A stretch of 10,441 bases of DNA from DAOTXK01 sp034435395 (GTDB lineage: Bacteria; Chloroflexota; Anaerolineae; Aggregatilineales; Ch27): assembly GCA_034435395.1 (NCBI GenBank), contig DAOTXK010000211.1:1-10441 (forward strand), read 5' to 3'. Below are positions 6,384-10,441 of this stretch, piece after piece. How positions within the stretch are numbered: position 1 is the first letter of the stretch; each line of letters opens with the position of its first letter. The notes beneath the pieces were generated by a model, which saw only the letters and a list, made by a program, of their open reading frames with translations, searched no databases and was not told the origin of the DNA. The position numbers and the translations under genes are program-made.

Positions 6384-9315
6384 CTATACGCTCTTTCATG
6401 GAATTCCTCAGCGCCCGCGCCAACACCTGCGCCGGGTGGAGGGCCTCCCGGCCGGTGAAATCTTTGATCTGGTGGCGGCAGCTCATCCCCGCCGCGACCA
6501 GCGTCACCTCCTCCGCCGCGCCGCCCATCGCCGGGACCAGCTTGCGGAAGGCCATCTGCTGGGAAAGTTCGTAGTGCTCCTTCTCGTAACCGAACGCGCC
6601 CGCCATGCCGCAGCAGCCGGAATCAACCTCGGCCACCTGGGCGTGAACCAGCCGGAGCGCCGCCTGGGCCGGAGCCGTCCCCACCAGCGCCTTCTGATGG
6701 CAGTGACCGTGCATCAGCGCCGGGCGGGCGTCCGGCTGGAACAGGTCGGCCCATTCGTCGGCGTGCTGGGCGGCGAACTCCTCGAAGGTGAAAGTGTGCG
6801 CCGCCACCGACCGGCGGTCCGGGTGGCCGCTGAGGTACTGGTGCTCGTCGCGGATGGTCAGGATGCAGCTGGGCTCCAGCCCGACGATGGGCACGCCCGC
6901 CCGGCCATACGGGGCCAGGATGTCCATCACCCGATCGGCGGCCCGCTTCGCCTGGTCCACGAAACCTTTGGAGAGAAACGTCCGTCCACAGCAGGCGTAG
7001 GGCGGGAAAATGACCTCATACCCGGCAGCGGTCAGCACGTCCCAGGCGGCCTGGGCGATGGGCGGCTCGTTGAAGTTGGCCCAGGTGTCCACGTAGAGCA
7101 CGACCTTCCGACCGGTCATGGCCGGGGCCACGGGCGGCTGCGCCAGGAAGGCCCGCTGGAAACGCGGCAGTGTCCGGCGGCGGTCGATGTCTAGCGTCAG
7201 GTCGAGCAGGTTGCGGGTCAGGCGGTGCTGCAGGACGGCGTTGGCCAGGGGGGCCAGCTGGCTGCCGATCCGGCTGAAGAGCGGCAGGTAGGCGAAGAGA
7301 CGGGTCCGCAGCGACGGCGGGTGATGACGATGGTAATGGGCCTGCCATTCCAGCTTAATTTTGGCCATATCCACCGAGGAGGGGCACTCGCTCTTGCAGG
7401 CTTTGCAGGAGATGCACAGGTCCATCGCCCCGGCCAGGCGCTCGCCGAAGAGCTGGTCGTGGGGGATCAGACCCATCAGCGCCGCCCGCAGCAAGTTGGC
7501 CCGCCCGCGCGTGCTGTGCTCCTCCTCCAATGTGACCATAAAGCTGGGGCACATCGTCCCGCCGTCCACCTTGCGGCATTCGCCCGCGCCGTTGCACATC
7601 TCCACCGCCCCGTCGAAGCCGTGGTCAGCGGACCAGTCCAGATGTTCGTAGAGGGGGATGGTCCGGTACTCCGGGCCGTAGCGCAGGTGCTCGCTGATGG
7701 GCGGCGCGTCAACGATATTGCCGGGGTTCATGCGGCCTTCCGGATCGAAGGCGGCCTTAACCTGCTTAAACGCCGCATAAACCTCGTCACCGAAGAAGTG
7801 GCGGTTCAGCCAGGAGCGGGTCCTGCCGTCGCCGTGCTCGCTGCTGAGCGCGCCCCGGTACTTGAGCACCAGCTCGACCACCGCCCGGCTGATGGTCTCC
7901 ATATCCCTCACGCCTCTGGCGCTCTGGAGGTTGAGGATGGGCCGCAGGTGAATGCAGCCCGCGCTGGCGTGGGCGTACATTGCCAGGCGGGCATCAACCT
8001 CGTTACAGACCCGCTGCACGTCCCGCACGTAAGCGGCCAGGTCCCCCACCGGCACGGCCACGTCTTCGATGAAGGGGACCGGCTTGGCGTCGCCGCGCAG
8101 GCTCATCAACAGGCCCAGCCCCGCCTTGCGCACCCCCCACACCTCGGCTTTCGCGGCGGCATCCATCATGCGGGGCATCGCGCCGACCGGCAGGCCCTGC
8201 CCCTTGATGTGCGCCGCCAGCCGATCCAGTTTGGCTTCCAGCTCAGCCTGGTCCTCGCCGTAAAATTCGGTGATCAGCACCGCTTCTGGGTCGCCGCTGA
8301 CGAACCACAGCCGCCTGGACCAGATATCCGAACCCCGGCAGAGGTTGATCTGCGTCTTGTCCAGCAGCTCCACCGCGCTGGGATCGACCTCCAACAGCGC
8401 CGGGACCGACTCCAGCGCCTCGTGGAGTTTGTCGAAGTGCAGGACGGTCACGGCGGTGGCTTTGGGCAGGGGCACCAGGTTCAGCGTCACGCTGACGGCG
8501 GTTCCCAGCGTGCCTTCGCTGCCGACCATCAGCCTGGCCAGGTTAAAGCGGTCGTCCGCCCAGCGGATCGGCGGCATGGGCGAGACGTTCTCGCCCGCGC
8601 CAGGGATCAGGCGCTCCAGGTTATACCCGCCGCAGCGCCGCCAGGTCTGCGGCAGCCGGTCGCGGATGGCCTCCCCCTTGTCCCGGAGGATGGCCGGAAT
8701 CTGCCGGTAAATCCGCCCTTCCAGCGTATCCAGCCGGGCCTTCTGCGCCATCTCCGCTTCATCCACCGGGCCGAAGGTCGCCAGCGAGCCGTCGGCCAGC
8801 ACCACGTCCATGCTGATGACGTGGTCCGCCGTCATGCCATAGAGGATGCTGTGGGAGCCGGTGGAGTTGTTGCCGGTGATGCCGCCGATCTCGGCCCGGT
8901 TGTCGGTGGCCGGGTCCGGGCCGAACTTAAAGCCGCGCTGGCCCAGGGCGGCGTTGAGGCGGGCCAGGATGATGCCCGACTCGACGCGGGCCCGGCGCTC
9001 GGCGACGTTGATCTCCAGGATGCGGTGGAGACGGCTGAGGTCGATCACCACCGCCTCGTTCACCGCCTGCCCGGCCAGGCTGGTCCCGCCGCCGCGCGGC
9101 AGGACGGGCAGCCGATATCGGGCGGCAGTCTCCACCGCCGCGATCACGTCGTCGGCGTGCCCGGCGATCACCACCGCCAGCGGCATGACCTGGTAGTTGC
9201 TGGCGTCGGTGCTGTATAACACGCGGCTGTAGTAGTCCGTGCGCACGTCACCCTGGAGGCGCGGGCGGAGGTCGGCGGCGAAATCCTGGACGGCGGTTGC
9301 GGGTAGGGTAGCCAT
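6361..9315 (-). CDS. Fused FAD/Fe-S 2-hydroxyacid dehydrogenase (D-lactate or glycolate dehydrogenase type)
   Basis: This 984-residue oxidoreductase fuses GlcD-like and GlcF-like halves and should oxidise a D-2-hydroxyacid such as D-lactate, glycolate or D-2-hydroxyglutarate, passing electrons through FAD and Fe-S clusters to the quinone pool or another acceptor. The FAD_binding_4 domain (about 40-285) contains LPRGGGTSLAGQ (72-83) and PDPATDNRAEIGGITGNNSTG (133-153). The oxidase C-terminal domain (about 290-535) has probable metal ligands H449 and H456 and SSEHGDG (491-497). Fe-S cysteines are C574, C580, C589, C634, C637, C640 and C644. CCG motifs lie at C775-C776 and C901-C902, with further cysteines C817, C872 and C946. 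No transmembrane helix is obvious, so it is probably membrane-associated or soluble. The ATG has a spaced GGAGAAGAAG site upstream. The substrate cannot be fixed without a lactate or glycolate operon nearby. Confidence 0.94.
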   Translation of the reverse strand: MATLPATAVQDFAADLRPRLQGDVRTDYYSRVLYSTDASNYQVMPLAVVIAGHADDVIAAVETAARYRLPVLPRGGGTSLAGQAVNEAVVIDLSRLHRILEINVAERRARVESGIILARLNAALGQRGFKFGPDPATDNRAEIGGITGNNSTGSHSILYGMTADHVISMDVVLADGSLATFGPVDEAEMAQKARLDTLEGRIYRQIPAILRDKGEAIRDRLPQTWRRCGGYNLERLIPGAGENVSPMPPIRWADDRFNLARLMVGSEGTLGTAVSVTLNLVPLPKATAVTVLHFDKLHEALESVPALLEVDPSAVELLDKTQINLCRGSDIWSRRLWFVSGDPEAVLITEFYGEDQAELEAKLDRLAAHIKGQGLPVGAMPRMMDAAAKAEVWGVRKAGLGLLMSLRGDAKPVPFIEDVAVPVGDLAAYVRDVQRVCNEVDARLAMYAHASAGCIHLRPILNLQSARGVRDMETISRAVVELVLKYRGALSSEHGDGRTRSWLNRHFFGDEVYAAFKQVKAAFDPEGRMNPGNIVDAPPISEHLRYGPEYRTIPLYEHLDWSADHGFDGAVEMCNGAGECRKVDGGTMCPSFMVTLEEEHSTRGRANLLRAALMGLIPHDQLFGERLAGAMDLCISCKACKSECPSSVDMAKIKLEWQAHYHRHHPPSLRTRLFAYLPLFSRIGSQLAPLANAVLQHRLTRNLLDLTLDIDRRRTLPRFQRAFLAQPPVAPAMTGRKVVLYVDTWANFNEPPIAQAAWDVLTAAGYEVIFPPYACCGRTFLSKGFVDQAKRAADRVMDILAPYGRAGVPIVGLEPSCILTIRDEHQYLSGHPDRRSVAAHTFTFEEFAAQHADEWADLFQPDARPALMHGHCHQKALVGTAPAQAALRLVHAQVAEVDSGCCGMAGAFGYEKEHYELSQQMAFRKLVPAMGGAAEEVTLVAAGMSCRHQIKDFTGREALHPAQVLARALRNSMKERIGANTGQK

Positions 9316-9340
9316 GGGTCTTCTTCTCCAGACTGAACAA

Positions 9341-9367
9341 CCGGCGATGGCCGTGAGGGATCGCCGG
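9341..9367 (-). other. Stem-loop in the leader of the dehydrogenase mRNA
   Basis: CCGGCGAT (9341-9348) and ATCGCCGG (9360-9367) form a perfect 8-bp inverted repeat with an 11-base loop, 26 bases upstream of the start codon. No T-tract follows on the minus strand, so it is not a usual terminator. It could be an mRNA stability or attenuation element or, as DNA, a regulator site. Confidence 0.5.
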
Positions 9368-9371
9368 ACAA

Positions 9372-9381
9372 GGGTTAACCC
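9372..9381. promoter_or_regulatory. Palindrome GGGTTAACCC, candidate operator
   Basis: A perfect 10-bp palindrome lies just downstream of the expected transcription start of the dehydrogenase gene (about 9388), a place where a bound repressor would block initiation or early elongation. The palindrome is seen directly; no regulator gene is visible in the window, so its role is inference. Confidence 0.4.
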
Positions 9382-9394
9382 GGTGACAGCCTCT

Positions 9395-9400
9395 ATTATA
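9395..9400 (-). promoter_or_regulatory. Perfect -10 box (TATAAT) upstream of the dehydrogenase gene
   Basis: TATAAT on the minus strand sits in otherwise very G+C-rich DNA, 80 bases before the ATG at 9315, and predicts transcription from about 9388. No good -35 hexamer is found 16 to 18 bases upstream (TGTAGG at 17), so activation by a regulator is possible. It supports a separate promoter for the dehydrogenase rather than simple readthrough from the epimerase gene. Confidence 0.5.
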
Positions 9401-9407
9401 AGCCGGA

Positions 9408-9438
9408 GGGCCGCGCGCCTACAGCACCCACGCGGCCC
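9408..9438 (-). terminator. G+C-rich stem-loop after the epimerase gene, terminator-like without T-tract
   Basis: GGGCCGCG (9408-9415) and CGCGGCCC (9431-9438) make an 8-bp all-G+C inverted repeat with a 15-base loop, 27 bp after the epimerase stop codon. The minus-strand sequence after it (TCCGGCTTATAAT) has no T-run, so it would be a weak or factor-assisted terminator, or could simply protect the 3' end of the mRNA. Confidence 0.4.
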
Positions 9439-9465
9439 CTGGTGACGGATGGCGCGCCCGGCCCC

Positions 9466-10440
9466 TTACCCGCCCTGCCCCACGGCCTGGACCGCCTTAA
9501 CCTGCGCCTCGATCCAGGGATAGGTGCGGGCGATGCCGGCCTTCAGGTCGTACTGCGCCCGCCAGCCCAGCGAATAGATGCGGGCGTGGCTGAAGTTGCG
9601 CGACTGCACGCCGACCGGCCCCTCCACATGTTGGATGTGGATCGTCTTGCCCGCCACTTCGGCCACGGTATGAACCAGCTCGTCCACGGTGACGTACTGC
9701 GGACAGCCGATGTTGACCGCCCCCTCCAGCTCGGACTGCATCAGCAGGTAGATGCCGTCCACCATATCATCCACATAGGTGTAAGAGCGGATGGCCGTGC
9801 CATCGCCCCACACCTCGATCGTGCCGCCGTCCTCCGCCTCGGCCACCTTCCGGCAGATGGCCGCCGGGGCCTTCTCGCGTCCCCCGCGCCAGGTCCCCTC
9901 CGGCCCATAACAGTTCTGGAAACGGGCAATGCGGACCGTCAGGCCGCGGTTGCGCGCATAGGCCAGGGCCAACCGCTCCGCGTACAGCTTTTCCCAGCCG
10001 TATTCGTTGTCGGGGTGGGCGGGGATGGCCTCGGCCTCCGTCATCTCCGGCTCGCCGGGCTGCATATCCCGGTAGACGCACACCGAAGACGAGAAAAAAT
10101 AGCGGGATACGCCCATCTGGGACGCGGTATGGGTCATGTGGATGTTGATCAGGGCGCTGTTGTGCATGATCTCGCACTCGGCGGCATGGATGAAGCCCAT
10201 GCCGCCCATATCCGCCGCCAGTTGGTATACCTCGTCGAACGTGCCGCCGTCCAGGCTCAGCGCCGCCTGGCAGTTCTGCTCCTCCCGCAGGTCCAGCAGC
10301 AGGAACTCGTCGGCCTGCGTCTCGGCGAACTCGTGTAGCTTGATGTCAACCCCCCGGACCCAATATCCTTCCCGCTTCAGCTTCTTGACCAGATGACCGC
10401 CGATAAATCCTCCCGCCCCACAGACCAGCGCTGTCTTCAT
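9466..10440 (-). CDS. GDP-mannose 3,5-epimerase-like NAD-dependent epimerase
   Basis: This 324-residue extended short-chain dehydrogenase (Rossmann fold) closely resembles plant GDP-mannose 3,5-epimerase, which turns GDP-D-mannose into GDP-L-galactose and GDP-L-gulose. The NAD-binding motif GAGGFIGGHL is at residues 8-17. The stretch AADMGGMGFI (75-84) is a hallmark of the plant enzyme. The catalytic set is present: S119, Y147 and K151 (YGWEK) for hydride transfer, and C121 (SSSVCVY) and K190 (GGREKAPAAICRK, 186-198), which match the plant acid/base residues C145 and K217 as I recall them. Length is slightly below the plant enzyme because the plant N-terminal extension is missing. The ATG lies one base from the window end, so the ribosome binding site and any upstream partner cannot be seen. 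The product probably supplies an activated L-sugar for surface glycans; that is inference. Confidence 0.87.
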   Translation of the reverse strand: MKTALVCGAGGFIGGHLVKKLKREGYWVRGVDIKLHEFAETQADEFLLLDLREEQNCQAALSLDGGTFDEVYQLAADMGGMGFIHAAECEIMHNSALINIHMTHTASQMGVSRYFFSSSVCVYRDMQPGEPEMTEAEAIPAHPDNEYGWEKLYAERLALAYARNRGLTVRIARFQNCYGPEGTWRGGREKAPAAICRKVAEAEDGGTIEVWGDGTAIRSYTYVDDMVDGIYLLMQSELEGAVNIGCPQYVTVDELVHTVAEVAGKTIHIQHVEGPVGVQSRNFSHARIYSLGWRAQYDLKAGIARTYPWIEAQVKAVQAVGQGG

Positions 10441-10441
10441 G

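Noticed and set aside
7225..9219. Open frame of about 660 codons on the plus strand opposite the dehydrogenase gene
   Set aside because: Low-complexity, His/Arg/Gln-rich translation without family character; the opposite strand encodes clear FAD and Fe-S domains over the same bases.
9442..10338. Open frame of about 300 codons on the plus strand opposite the epimerase
   Set aside because: Antisense shadow; the minus-strand protein aligns by motif with the epimerase family throughout.

Overview
The window is G+C-rich chromosomal DNA (about two thirds G+C in most coding stretches) carrying eight protein genes, seven on the minus strand and one on the plus strand. The gene set is a large FAD/Fe-S 2-hydroxyacid dehydrogenase, an intracellular GH78 rhamnosidase, a GDP-mannose 3,5-epimerase-like enzyme, a transglycosylase-associated stress protein and two small orphan proteins. 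From memory of similar proteins this would fit an environmental Chloroflexota-type bacterium, but there is no rRNA or marker gene to prove it, so the taxonomic reading is inference. I see no tRNA, rRNA, CRISPR array, insertion sequence or phage gene.

Layout from left to right. Bases 21-359 hold a GlsB/YeaQ-type membrane protein (minus) with a clear intrinsic terminator after it. Bases 360-667 are a divergent intergenic region, A+T-rich on the left, with a tandem 11-bp repeat over the probable minus-strand promoter and two short inverted repeats. Bases 668-1903 (plus) encode an M20-family Zn-dependent amidase of the allantoate / N-carbamoyl-amino-acid hydrolase type. It converges, with only 29 bp between, on a GH78 alpha-L-rhamnosidase (1933-4680, minus). 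That gene lies 52 bp downstream of a membrane-anchored NAGPA-type phosphodiester glycosidase gene (4733-5734, minus), and the two probably form one transcription unit.

Bases 5866-6383 hold two 86-residue proteins on the minus strand that overlap by four bases. The first of them overlaps the 3' end of the large dehydrogenase gene (6361-9315, minus), so the three genes form an overlapping chain that ends at a modest terminator-like hairpin near 5780. The dehydrogenase is a fused GlcD/GlcF-like protein: FAD-binding domain, oxidase C-terminal domain, two Fe-S sites and two CCG domains. Its leader (9316-9400) has a perfect TATAAT box, a GGGTTAACCC palindrome and an 8-bp stem-loop. The window ends with a complete GDP-mannose 3,5-epimerase-like gene (9466-10440, minus).

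Functionally the window mixes sugar metabolism (epimerase, rhamnosidase, phosphodiester glycosidase), 2-hydroxyacid oxidation feeding electrons to the respiratory chain, and amide-nitrogen salvage; nothing shows that these act in one pathway. The least explained part is the lower-G+C small-gene pair at 5866-6383, which is the best candidate here for an undescribed two-protein module.
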